Source: Blastomyces gilchristii SLH14081 (taxonomy: Eukaryota; Ascomycota; Eurotiomycetes; Onygenales; Ajellomycetaceae). From it: 64,000 bases of DNA. Below the pieces are notes generated by a model. That model did no database searches and had not been told where the DNA came from. It saw nothing but the letters and a program-made list of their open reading frames with translations. The translations under genes were made by a program, and so were the position numbers. Below are positions 11,901 through 23,560 of this stretch, piece by piece. The stretch's first letter is position 1. The number at the start of each line of letters is the position of its first letter. The stretch is from the NCBI RefSeq assembly GCF_000003855.2, contig NW_003101676.1, positions 1,176,720-1,240,719 of the forward strand, given 5' to 3'.

Positions 11901-14649
11901 TATACAAAACTTCTCAGATATCACAAGATCACTTACAGAACTTACTAAGAAGAACTCAGTATTTCAGTAGTTAGAGAACACTGAAGCTGCATTTATATAA
12001 ATAAAGAAGATGTTCATTAATACCTTGCTACTGATAACATTTGATTCTGATCATAGAATAGTTGTGAAAGCTAATTTCTCTGACTATGTCACAGAAGAAG
12101 CTATATTGCAATATGATAATAAAGATATCTTATAATCATGCATTTTTATATCTAAGAAACTGAGTCTCACTGAATGCAATTATGAGATCTATAATAAGAA
12201 ACTTCTCACAATTGTACACTGTCTAGAAGAATGAGACTCTGAACTTCAAAGTGTCTCTGAATTTGAGATAATCACAGATTATAAGAATCTTAAGCACTTT
12301 ATAATCATCTGTAAACTTACTGAATAACAGATGTGATAATCTGAGTTCTTAAGCTGCTTTCATTTTATAATACACTACTGTTCTGACAGTTAGAACTCAA
12401 TGACAGATGCTCTCTCACAATGAGAGCAAGATATATCATTTAATATAGCAGACACTCACTGAATGAATTGAGAACACTGACTCTTGAATTCAAAGATACT
12501 GGTTGATCACAATGAGATCACTTATAACATTATATATATTTCTCTGATTAGAACATCTTCTCTCTGAACTATCACTAATATCTCAATCTCTTCTGAAACA
12601 TTCTCTCTTCAAACTATCACTGATATCTCAACTTTCTCTAAATCTACATCGAATGAATTGTGATATACAACAGCTTAAGCTGATGAACTTCTTCAAGTAC
12701 TCATCAAAGCAGTATATCAAGAAGCACTCTGATTTCTCTCAGAATTACATATAAGAACTGACACCTCAGAATGCTCAATTAATGATAATAACTAGACTGA
12801 CCGTGTGACCGTGTCTGGGACCAGGACCAGATTTTTTGATAGTCTCATTACCAATTCGACTGATCTCATTACACGGTTTTAACATTAGATAGTAGTTTCA
12901 TACTGTTTCAGTGAGACTTACTGTCTACTCTTATCACATTTTTCAAATGGGACTATGATTTCCACTTCTCAATTTAAATTATTTTTATTGCTTTAAATGA
13001 CTTTAAATCTCATTTGAGTGTTACCAAAAAGCATTACTTTTTAAAAAATTAAAAATAGTCTAAAAAAAACCTTAAAATGTCTAAAAATAGTAACTTTATG
13101 CCAAGAATGAGACTAAATGAGACTAAATGAGATCACTTTCTCATTTTTTTCAAGTCATGGTTCCATTTTAAGATCTGATATATAGTCACTTTGCATGTTT
13201 TTTTAATGACTAGTCCCAGCGGGATTCACGCCAAGAAATGTATGAGATCAGATCAAATGAGACCAAATGTGAAATTCATGATTCTGGCGGTCAGTTTAAC
13301 AATAACACTCTGTAATTTCATAAACAACACTGAATCTCTCACTTCAAACTCTTATACACTTGAATAATGCAAGAGATGTATGATTCATGTATGACTGAAC
13401 ATTCAGATTATGAACAACTGTATCAAATGATCTCTTGAGAATTCTACGAATCTGAGATATTGAACAGCATCAGACACTTTGTCTGAAACTGTAACTATTA
13501 TTTCTCTATCATCTTATAAAAGAATTGTAAAAAAGACTTTCTAAAATCACTCAATATCTCTGATAGAATCTGATAAGATATGATAATTAACTTCACTATG
13601 AATCTTCTGAAGAGCAAGAGTTGTAAGAATATTCTAGTCATTATTAACTGATTGAGTAAAGATGTAATATTAAAATCTTATGATAAGATAGATATTAAAC
13701 AAGTCACTGAAGCCTTCTCACACAGTTCATTCTATTAAATGTATAAATTGCTGAGATTTATTGTATCTGACTGAGATTATCAATTTATAAGTATTCTCTG
13801 AACAAGAATCTGTCAGGTTCTCAAGATCATATATTACTTATTAACTGCTTATTACTCTGAGACTGATAATACATCAGAATGAACAATTCAGATAGTGAAA
13901 AATTATCTTTATAAGTTCTGCAATTATTTATAAGATGATTGATATGATCTTCTTCTACATACTGAAGTCACTATCAATGACTGAGATACTATTTCAACAG
14001 ATATAAGTCTGTTCTTTCTTACACACAGATATCACATGAAAGTGTTGAATCTTCTAGAGATTACTCAGTTTATACTGAATCTTCACAGTCTGATTCAGAT
14101 CACTGATAATATAGTAATGAAGCTCTGAGACACTTATAATTAAGCAGAAACATTCATGATAAGTACTAAACAAGATTAAGAAGATCAGATCAATGTTTAC
14201 TGAGACTCTACTAAGTAATATAAAGTAGAAGACCTGATATAATTAAATCTTAAGAATATACAGATCACATACTCATCTTATACACTGAATTACTATTATA
14301 TCAAGTATAAGATAATAGAAGTTCTAGACAGTCACAACTACTGTCTTAACATATTATCAGAGATTCATAATGTCTTTCATATAAGCTTACTTCACTATAC
14401 TGCTATTAATTCATTCTCTTCTCAACTGACTTCTGACTGACAGCTGCCAGAGATCATAGAAGAAGATAATAAACTTGAATAAAAGATTGAAAATATTCTT
14501 GATAAGAGATCTCACAACTGCAGCTGATAATGTCTTGTAAAATAAGTCAGCTATAATCATCTGATCTGAACTCTGAGTTCTGTGTTATCTGAAACCGCGG
14601 CTCTTAACTGATGAGAGCTACGTATAATCAGAGAAGAGAGAGGCTAATA
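8971..14649 (+). pseudogene. decayed gag-pol of gypsy family II
   Basis: Reading through stops shows a protease-like segment near 10500-10550 and a reverse transcriptase at about 11220-11850 (FCVNYQELNRLTKKD, then LINETL and IKLDI). RNase H lies at about 12030-12420 (SDYVTEEAILQYD, ITDYKNLKHF). The MITE interrupts the chain at 12793. Beyond it are an integrase H-H-C-C zinc region near 13390-13500, an integrase core to about 14100, and a chromodomain-like end near 14490-14600 (CLVK followed by a lost Trp). Intact Asp and Lys residues are mixed with Trp-to-stop and Pro-to-Ser or Leu changes typical of C-to-T decay. The gag part (9000-10400) is not recognisable. Confidence 0.75.
12793..13298 (+). 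mobile_element. hAT-like MITE, complete copy A (506 bp)
   Basis: This non-coding element has terminal inverted repeats TAGACTGACCG at the left and the complement (CGGTCAGTTTA) at the right. It is flanked by an 8-bp duplication, ATAATAAC (12785-12792) and ACAATAAC (13299-13306), differing by one transition. An 8-bp duplication with TAG-starting ends suggests the hAT superfamily; the superfamily call is inference because no transposase is present. Length and ends equal those of the inverted copy at 19631-20136. It retains several CC, GG and CG dinucleotides, unlike its host element. Confidence 0.85.
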
Positions 14650-14958
14650 TAACAGACTGTGTCTGATCAATTATATAGACTGTTTCATTACACTTCACAG
14701 ATTTCAGATTTCTATTGAGACTTTGATTCTTGATCTCTGATTCTCTGCTAAAGCTTTAATTCTCAGTTGCTGATTCTCAGCTGAAAATCTATAGAATTTC
14801 TATTCTTTTATTCTGTACATTATCATGTACGCGTATAAATATTCACTTCAATTGCTGATTCTTATACTTTCTCTTTTCTTTCCTTCTTTAATGTTTTTCA
14901 CTTTGTTATATAAGATCTATAAATATTATACTGATCTATTCAGTGTAGGCCTCTTACA
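14650..14958 (+). repeat. right LTR of gypsy family II
   Basis: It begins TATAACAGACTGTGTCTGATC, the transition-mutated form of the left LTR start, and ends CTCTTACA. It lies directly downstream of the purine-rich tract and the chromodomain remnant, as expected for a 3' LTR. Confidence 0.78.
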
Positions 14959-14963
14959 CTTGA

Positions 14964-16135
14964 TAAATTTTATTAACACTTAAAGCTCTGAGACTCTTAC
15001 TCTGTACTACTTGAGCATCTGAGCTTCTTATCAGAGCTGACATGATGTCTTCTTGTAGAGTAGTTAATACTTACAGAAAGACAAGAGTCATTGTTATAAA
15101 TATAACAGAAACAACAGAAGTGAGAGAAGAAATAGATATATAAAATCTCTTCTTGCTTCAGCTGCTTAGCACAGTGCAAGTATATAACAGTACTGATCAG
15201 AGACTGCATCAGAGCCTTCTCACAGAGAGAAGATAAAGAAACTGTGAGACTCTGTAAACTTAACTCAGCAGCATTCTGAGCAGAGCTCAGATATATTATA
15301 GAAGAGAAACTACAGATTAAACTTCTCTAAGCTGCTATCTCTGAAATCAAGCTCTCTCTGAGATTCTCTCTGAATGACTATACAGAGTTATACATCACTA
15401 TGTTAATTAAGAGAGAGAGCAGTATCACAACAGTGATGAGAGAAGCAGAGAAAGAATCAGACACAGATAAGCTGATCAGCAGAAGAAATGACATCTTACT
15501 ACAAGACACAGCATTTATCATCACAGCTGTAAGAGATGTAGAAGAAGAAGAAGAAGATATAATAATGAGAGTGATACTTTCACAGTCTGTCAACACTGCT
15601 GTCTCTGTTTTCAATCTGACTTTTTTAACAGTTATAGAGACTGCAGTCACATCATGAAGATATTTATTACTTACTAAAGAATATCAGAATAAGTCTCTTA
15701 TTATCTTTCAAGAATGATACTTTCATGCACTTACTATTACAGATGAGAGAAGAGAAAGAAAAATATGTTATAGAGCAGAGAGAAATCTTTTTGAAAAATT
15801 CTATCACTACTGTTAGCTTTGTCTCTAAAATACATCTCTTTTACAGAGAGTTTTATATATAGAACAGGATATATTAAGAGATCTGTAAGTTACTTATTAA
15901 CTATATTTTTCATATTTTAATTAATATATAAGAAATTTACTTATTACATAATTGATTTGAACAGAGATGAAAAAAGAAGATTTATACAGTCAGCAGAAAA
16001 AGTCATCTATTTCTTTATATTATATGTAGTATATACACTGTTAAATTAGTTAATAACTGTTACTATACAATAAAGATAATTTCTAATCTGATAATCTTGA
16101 GAGTATAGAGACTATACTTCTAAAGAGAAGAGTAT
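14964..16135 (+). pseudogene. unassigned degenerate coding region before the right family I LTR
   Basis: One frame can be followed with few stops from about 15250 to 15800 and contains an 85-codon open stretch at 15400-15657. The inferred product is strongly charged, with Glu-rich and Arg-rich helices (for example RDVEEEEEDIIMRV) and no motif I recognise. It lies after pol and before the 3' LTR, where some gypsy elements carry an extra ORF, but it could equally be a fragment of another insertion. The final 250 bases are plain AT-rich sequence ending in the polypurine tract. Confidence 0.4.
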
Positions 16136-16678
16136 TATTATATCTCTAACTATGTCAAGATCTTATTACAGTTTCATACAGCTTATTACTTTTCTGTGAA
16201 TAATTCTATTTATTTCATAGATTATTTAAACCAGTTTTCAATCACTCTATAACATTATTTGAATATAATATAGAAAGATCTGATTGATGAATATAAGAAT
16301 CATATCTTTATATAAGATCAGCAGATTACTCTTTCATAATAGTAAGATATCACTGAGATATTACTTCAGCTACTCTTACTTATAGAATGAAAGAAGAGTA
16401 TTCACTTATTATCTATATAGAATAGCTAGATGCTGACTTCTGATTAAAGAGATCAGTGATTTGTTTTCTTCTACTAAAATATATATAAGAGTTACTGTAT
16501 TTCTCATACAATCTTCTTAGTATACTAAGTATCATATCTGTGATATTCTTGCAATAACTTTGTAGTTCATAAGCTCACTATTCAAGCAAGATAGTTAAGC
16601 TTACTTATACAGCTTCTTAAATAACTATCTCTACATGACATCACTGACTAGTCACTGCTTTGATTTCGTCATATTACA
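16136..16678 (+). repeat. right LTR of gypsy family I
   Basis: It aligns base by base with 1765-2308 (543 against 544 bp). Its first bases read TATTATATCTCTAACT where the left copy has TGTCACGCCCCCGGCC, all differences being C-to-T or G-to-A. It ends CATATTACA. Immediately to the right the sequence switches to an inverted piece of family II. Confidence 0.85.
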
Positions 16679-17173
16679 AGAGATTTCTTATTGAGTTAAT
16701 CATTAAATTTCTTTATATTAACATTATTAATTTATATATATATCAGCTATCTATTATTATTGTAATTTCAATATTACTCAGTCACTGTGATGCTGTATCT
16801 ATACTTATATTTAAGAGTTCTTTTGTATTATCAGTAGATATAGCTATATTATTCATTGAATATATAATATCTGTATTTAAAAGTTCTTCAGAATCAGAAG
16901 AAGTATAATTATATAAATATTTTATATATCTAAGATGTTAAAACTCTCAGATCTTTCACTGACATTCTTTTTATAAGATTTTATTCTTTTTATAAGATCT
17001 TGTTACAGAGTCAGAGTGACTGATAAGCAAGCTTCTATTCATTTAATAGAGACTCAGTGTCTGTTTAACTAGTCTATGATTATTCATTCTCTTATTATTA
17101 CATGTTATTACACATTTAAATATCTTCTCAATAAATAATCATTTCTAATGAGAAGATAATAAATGTTTTTCAA
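16679..17173 (-). mobile_element. inverted fragment of gypsy family II (leader region)
   Basis: The reverse complement of this stretch matches 8971-9440, the 5' internal leader of gypsy family II, over almost its whole length. A 73-codon frame at 9244-9465 (minus strand) and an 82-codon frame at 16660-16908 (plus strand) encode similar peptides, which is how I first saw the match. Its left end coincides exactly with the end of the family I LTR. Its right end continues into the inverted family II LTR at 17174. Confidence 0.8.
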
Positions 17174-17232
17174 GTATAAGAGGTCTATACTAAATAGATC
17201 AGTATTAAGATATAGATCTTATATAATAAAAG
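17174..17232 (-). repeat. inverted family II LTR, 3' part (rest at 34083-34291)
   Basis: The reverse complement matches the 3' end of the family II LTR (CTATTYAG, then GACCTCTTATA). The LTR is interrupted here by SINE copy 3 and continues 17 kb downstream at 34083. The target duplication AATAAAAGT of the SINE (17225-17233 and 34074-34082) lies in LTR sequence, proving that both pieces were once adjacent. Confidence 0.85.
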
Positions 17233-17472
17233 TGCCTTAGTGGCTGAATAATTAATGCAGCCACCTGATAGCACCTTGGCATGGGAAATCAAGGTGTGTG
17301 AGTTCAAAACCCGCAGGGGATACATTAAATCCAGGACTTAAGCACCTCAGGTTTCTAATAAATACAGAGATATACAAATCACTTTAACAAATCACTCTAT
17401 GTTTCTGAGATGAGAAGTTATTATCACATGTATTTAATTATCACTTCTTTGTATTTTCTATGATCTTGTTAT

Positions 17473-17639
17473 TGTGGTTCGGAAGAACGTACGACCGTCG
17501 GATAATAACACGGCCACTTCCGAACTTGCTTACGAATGTAAAGGGGCCATAGCAGCCATCAATTAATTTAGTATACAGTATATAAGAAGCCAGCATACAT
17601 CTGTAATTATATGCTGGCTCAAGCAACCTTTGAATCACA
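17473..17639 (+). repeat. left LTR of gypsy family V
   Basis: It is 167 bp long, starts TGTGGTTCGGAAGAACG and ends TTTGAATCACA. A related, GC-rich sequence lies inverted at about 35074-35227. Equal length with the right LTR at 26112-26278 supports the boundaries. Confidence 0.88.
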
Positions 17640-17732
17640 TCTGATAGCATGTCTAAAAACTGGTGAGAAGTGCAGACTTCTTCAGAGTGTGATAATTCTG
17701 TCTACAAAGTAATTCATAGTTATCATGCCAGT

Positions 17733-20700
17733 GTGATTCTAAAATGTCTCAAAAAAAAGAAATAGTGTATAAAGAAGTGATGAGTAAAAGAGCATCTGAT
17801 TAATACTGCTCTGCTTGTTGAAGAAAAACTCCATGCTCAGGCAAATGCCACATATATAAATAGATGAGATGTGAGAAAGAAAATGAAAGCAGTGAATCAG
17901 ATTCAAAGAAGTTTACTCCCTACTTAAAAGAAGAATAAAAAGAGAGATGATTATTATTAAAGTCATATAATAATAACAGAAATCATATAATAATATAGTG
18001 ATATAATGATATAGTAATATAATAATAGATATTATATAATTAATAAGAAATCACAGAAATGAATATCTTCTCTAGTTAATATGAATAACACTCTTCTCTG
18101 CTATCTGAATTGAAAGATATGCAGAATTCTTCAGAGAATTTACTCAAAGTAGTAAGAAAAGCAGCTGAGATCACTGAATCAGAATCAAAGCTCTATACAT
18201 GTATAAGAATTCTAAATGAGATTGAGACCTTGTGTACACAGTAACAGACTGAGACAGAAGCTAAACAATAATTGATATTCACTGTGAATCAAGTATTCAC
18301 TATGAAGAGCTTCACTGACACAATTATCATCATCAATAAGAATAGAGAAAATCAGGTCATAGATCTGCAGTGAAAGATTAAATGTTTACATAGACAGATA
18401 ATCACACTGAATCTGAAGATCTTATCATGATTGTTCATGACCTTATCAGAAGCATATACATCATCTGAGATCACTACACAGAATAAGAATCTGAGTCTGA
18501 GATATATCAAGTCAGAAGATCTGCTGAAGTCATAAAGCTTTAATAATAACTGAAAAAATAATACTGCAATCAGCTGGCTAAGTCAGATGCAATCATATTA
18601 TCAGATTGAATATGAACTCACAGACAGATAGTTAACAGAATTTTAACAAGTCTTAAGATCTGTCACATTTCTATGTAGAAAAGTGAAGTCATTATAAATA
18701 ACTGATAAAAAGATGAATCTTACAGACTCAGAGTAATATTCATTCTTATAAATATGAAATGAGTTTTTTAAATAAATCTTGCATAACTTTGAGAAAGTGA
18801 ATACATGAGATAAGCATTATAAATGCTTCACTGAGTGTAGATAAGTAAGTGATCTTATATTATACTTCACACACTTCAGCTTATACTATCTTGTGTTAAA
18901 TGAAGAGCTTTCAACATCTTTCTATTTATAGATTATCATTCATGATCTTATATCTAAGTTAAGAGTGAAATGAAAATGCTTAATCTTATAATCAGATATA
19001 ATGAAAGAAGCATATAATATTCTCATTGTACAGAAACAAGTAAGTCAATTATAATAGAAAATACTGTAATTGAGTATATCTCAGTGAAGAATGAGTAATC
19101 AGACTTCTATGACACAGATTACATACTCAGACATAATTAATCTAGATCTGAATATTATCACTAAAGTGCTGAATTCTCTGAAAAAGAAATTCTCTAAGTG
19201 AAAATCTTGATATTATAAGTATCAAGCTTGCTTCAACTGTGAATGTTAAAATCATGATATAAAAGATTGCACACAGTGTGCACAGTTAAGAAAAGTAAGA
19301 AAGTTAAAAAAACTAGCAGAATCAGTGAGCTTGAAGACACTCACTGATATTCTATGAAAAGTTTTCAAAGTGAAAGAGATGTCTGCATTAGATGATTCTC
19401 TGAATTCTGTAAATACTAAGAGAAAGCAGGCTTCTGACTGAGACATGAGTGAGAATGAAGCAGACACTCACCTCAATATCTTAAGATATATAATGTTAAT
19501 GTATAGAGAGCACTTGAGTAAGAATTAAGAGAAAGCTGTAAAAGTATTAGTGAATATAGAAGCTTCTACATAATATATTAATAATTATATAATCTGAAGA
19601 CTGAAAGAGATTTACTGAGTGAAGAATCTCTAGACTGGCCGCCGGGACCATGAATTTCACATTTGGTCTCATTTGGTCTGGTCTCATACATTTCTTGGCG
19701 TGAATCCCGCTGGGACTGGCTATCAAAAAAACATGTAAAGTGACTATATATCAGATCTTAAAATGAAACCATGACTTGAAAAAAATGAGAAAGTGATCTC
19801 ATTTGGTTCCATTTAGTCCCATTCTTGGCATAAAGTTACTATTTTTAGACATTTTAAGGTTTTTTTTAGACTATTTTTAATTTTTTAAAAAGTAACGCTT
19901 TTTGATAATGCTCAAATGAGATTTAAAGTCATTTAAAGCAATAAAAATAATTTAAATTGAGAAGTGGAAATCATGGTTTCATTTGAAAAATGTGATAAGA
20001 GTAGACAGTAAGTCTCACTGAGACAGTATGAAACTACTATCTAATGTTAAAACCGTGTAATGGGATCAGTTAAATTGGTAATAAGACTATCAAAAAATCT
20101 GGTCCTGGTCCCAGACACGGTCACACGGTCAGTCTAAGAATCTCTAATGTATAAGATTGTCTGATAACTGATATTTAATATCATCTGTAAGAGTAAGAGT
20201 TCTCTTGCACTTCAGAGAATAATCTTGCTATATTTGAGTATAAGAGCTGCAGAATGTGAAATATGACCTTATTCTTGAACTTGATTGATTTCAAAGATAC
20301 AATCCGCAGATTCAATAACATACATATCATATACAGTTAACTGATAGAAAGAAAACAGTTCATACAATTCTATTAACTGATATGAGAAGTACATTTCACA
20401 TCTCTGATATAGAAGAGTTAAATCTGCTTATATATTAATAAGCAAAGAGAACAATTCACAAGACCTCATCTGAAAGCATTCTGTATATTATATGAGATCT
20501 GAAAGTGAAGAAAACTAAGATAACAGATATATGAGAGACTAAGTATATGAAGAAACTTCTGAAGAAGTATATGAAGATCTTCTGAACAGATCTTTCATCA
20601 GAATTGCTGCTGAAACAAGAATTTGTACATAAGATTGACACAGAGAATATGAAATCAGTCAATTAAAATATGTACTCTCTGTCACAAACATATCTTGAAG

Positions 20701-23560
20701 AACAGAAGTGTCAGATCACAGATCTTCTAGAACATGATTTCATATAATTCTTATCAAGTGTGTGAGGCTTCTCAGTTCTATTTGTGAAAAAAACAGATGA
20801 GAAGTGACAGATGTGTATTGATTATTAAGCACTCAACAAGCTTATGATTAAGAACAGATACTTATTATCACAGATTCAATAACAGTTGAATACAGTCAGA
20901 AATATCTGATATCTATTAAAGATTGATCTTCTCTCAGAATACTAGCAGATTTATATAGACAAACTATCAGTACTATGAACAGCATTTAATACATAATAAG
21001 AAAAGTTCAAATTTCTGATAATATCATTTAATTTAATAAATGCATCTGTCATCTTTTAAATGATGATGAATATGATTCTTTATAAATAGAATAAAATCTC
21101 ATGTCTTGTATATCTGAATAATATTCTAGTCTTCTCAAACTTATACAATGAATATCTGAAGCATCTTGATAAAGTACTTATAACTCTGACAGAGTATAAG
21201 CTCTATATTAAATCAACAAAGTATGTGTTTGAAATGAAAGAATTGAAGTTTATAGAATATGTAGTAAGTGATGACTGTATATATCTCATTCTGAAGAAAT
21301 TGAATGTCATAGTGAATTAACTGTGACTGAGAAATGTACATCATGTATGATAGTTTCTTGAGTTGATCTCATATTACTGCAGATTCATCAAGAATTTCAT
21401 ATGAATAGCTGCATCACTCTCAGATCTCTTAAGAGAAATAGATACTAATCTGTAGAAGAAGAAGTTTCAGTTAATTATTTAAAATACTGTGTATGAGAAG
21501 GCTTTTCTCACACTGAGAGAATGTATAATAATATTCTCAGTACTTATTCAATCAGATCATGATAAATCTTTCTATATTGAGATGAATACATTTAAATGAG
21601 CTATCAGAGACACTCTTCTATAGATGAGTAAGAATGACAAGCTGCATCTGATGATGTATAATGATAGAAAACTATCAGATGTCAAGCTCAATTATTCAGT
21701 GTATGAAAAGGAATTGCTAGCAATCAAGCACATGCTGACATTATGAGATAGATATATTGACAACAGATATACAATAATAATGATTACAGATTATGAAAGT
21801 CTCATCTATCTATAATCAATGATAAAACCTTTCAAACACTTAGCACATTGAATCTCAGAGTTTCAAGTGTATAATCTTCATATTAAATACTGAAAGAGAT
21901 CAGACACTGTGATATCTAATGTAATCAGTCACAGATCTGATTTCATGAGTAAGAATTCTGTGAATCAGATATAAGAGAAGTTCATATTAAATACACTGAG
22001 AAGATGCAAAGAATCAGAATAAGTGAATGCAATGATCTCTTACTTCAAGAATGACAAGATGTCAGATAACAAGTGTCTTGTAAAAGTAGTAGAAGAGATG
22101 CTTCTAAACTTTAAACTGAGAAAATTGAAAAACAATGTTATGCTTTACTATGATCTAGAATATGTAGAAGCTCTCTATCTAGAATATTCATTTAGACATG
22201 ACTTAGTAACTCACATACATAAGAAATTCAGTCACTTAGAAAGCTCTGAACTCATAAGTATACTCAAATCAAGAGTGTACTGATCAAGCATGACTGAGAA
22301 TATTTAGATATACACTCATAAGTATCTGAATTGCCAGATTGTGAAAGAATCTAAGAAAGAATTGAAATGTGAAAAAGTGTAATATTGAATGAAATATACA
22401 ATACAATCATTTAAATAATAAGAGATGAATCTCATAGACATACTGCTATGAATATTAAATGAAAATTGATGAATAATCACTGCTATTGATTACACTACTG
22501 ACTAATCAGTTACAAAAGCAGTTTCAGAGATGATAGAGAAAATAATGACAAAGTTTCTATATAATGAGATCTATATTAACTATGAAATACTGTACAAGAT
22601 TCTAACTGATAATGATGTGAATCTTGTAGAAGAAGTGATGAGGCATTTCATAAGTCAGTTACAGATAAGACATTGTAGAACAATGCTATATCACTCACAG
22701 ATGAATAAAAAGATGAAATACTTGAATGAAATTCTGAGCAATATACTGATAAAATATCTAGTGAGTAAGTCTACAAGATTATGAAATGAATATCTCAGTC
22801 AGGTGCTATTAATCACATGAATTTAGCAGTATGCAGTCTTTAAGCATTTATCATTTTATCTGTTATATGAACTGCATCCGCGCATCTCAGAGAATGCTTT
22901 AGAAAAGATGAGAGAGAGAACAGCAGTTATAAATACAACAGTTACAGATATAGCAGAAACAGCAGTTACAGATGCAGTAGTAGCAGTCACAGATGCAGCA
23001 GTCATGAACACAGAATCAAGATTGAAAGAGATCAGTCATGCATATGTAAAAGCTAATGAGTTACTTCTGAACTGAGCAATTCAATTGAAAAGAATATAAG
23101 ACTCACTAGTTAAGAAATTAAGTCTCAAGATGAAAATATAAGTTCTCATATATAATAAGAGTTCTGAGAAGTTTCAATCTAGATGATTTAAACTCTATAA
23201 AATACTCAAATCACATTCTCTGAGAATATATGCATTGAAGACATCAGAGAAACAGATCTTATACAACTTAATAAATAATTCATATCTTATAAAAGTAAAG
23301 ATACAAGATCTGAGTGAATTATAATTATTCACAGCACTATTATCAGTGTTGAAAAAGAAGAAGCTTATAATTAAAAAATCTTATGAAGTAAGAAAAATCA
23401 TAGACACTTATAAATCAGATAATCTCACTTATTTCAATCTTTTCATAATTATAAGAAAAGAATGAGAAGAAATGAAGAAATCAGATAAATATTATACTTT
23501 AATAAGTAATAAGACTATAGCTGATTATATAATAATATACTGCAGATAGCAGATGTAATA
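17733..23560 (+). pseudogene. decayed gag-pol of gypsy family V
   Basis: A frame starting with ATG at 17733 opens with a Cys-rich segment near 17808-17870 (CSAC, then CSGKC). A CCHC zinc knuckle lies at about 19235-19280 (CFNCEC, H, C). After the MITE, the reverse transcriptase lies at about 20740-21130 (VLFVKKTDEK, ALNKLMIKNRY). RNase H lies at about 21560-21960 (YEKELLAIKHM, ITDYESLIYL). An integrase zinc region lies near 22190-22280, and the integrase core at 22440-22790 (ILTDNDVNLVEEVMRHFISQ). A GPY/F-like module follows at about 23150-23330 (FKLYKILKSHS, YALKTSE). Trp and Arg codons are turned to TGA throughout. No complete product can be made. Confidence 0.78.
19631..20136 (-). mobile_element. 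hAT-like MITE, complete copy B (506 bp, inverted)
   Basis: It has the same length as copy A but in opposite orientation: the left end is TAGACTGGCCGCC and the right end CACGGTCAGTCTA. A perfect 8-bp duplication, AGAATCTC, lies at 19623-19630 and 20137-20144. It sits after the zinc-knuckle part of family V gag. It retains GGGACC and CACGG blocks, so it is far less decayed than the surrounding element. No ORF of transposase size is present; movement in trans by a hAT transposase is inferred. Confidence 0.9.

Larger units (their letters stand above)
8660..14958 (+). mobile_element. Ty3/gypsy chromovirus, family II, nested
   Basis: This is a plus-strand LTR retrotransposon of about 6.3 kb including a 506-bp MITE. 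LTRs are at 8660-8970 (311 bp) and 14650-14958 (309 bp), with a purine-rich tract (AGAGAAGAGAGAGG) a few bases before the right LTR. The flanks TTTAA (8655-8659) and CTTGA (14959-14963) could be one 5-bp target-site duplication altered by C-to-T and G-to-A changes, but the right-hand edge of the LTR is uncertain by a few bases. It sits inside gypsy family I, downstream of that element's chromodomain. Confidence 0.78.
1765..16678 (+). mobile_element. Ty3/gypsy chromovirus, family I, with nested insertions
   Basis: This is an LTR retrotransposon on the + strand. LTRs lie at 1765-2308 and 16136-16678, a polypurine tract (AAAGAGAAGAG) lies just before the right LTR, and gag-pol remnants lie between. 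Nested inside are SINEs at 4261-4634 and 8161-8536 and a second gypsy element at 8660-14958. Removing these and their duplicated target bases leaves about 7.8 kb. The flanks do not match: CTTTA on the left (inside a MITE) and AGAGA on the right (inside an inverted family II fragment). The two LTRs therefore may not come from the same insertion event and may have been joined by recombination or deletion. The coding part is destroyed by transitions. Confidence 0.7.

Noticed and set aside
17473..17639. First taken for a separate MITE because a similar block occurs at 26112-26278 and 35074-35227.
   Set aside because: The two 167-bp blocks bracket a gag-pol remnant, a purine tract precedes the right one, and SINE sequence continues on both outer sides, so they are LTRs of gypsy family V.
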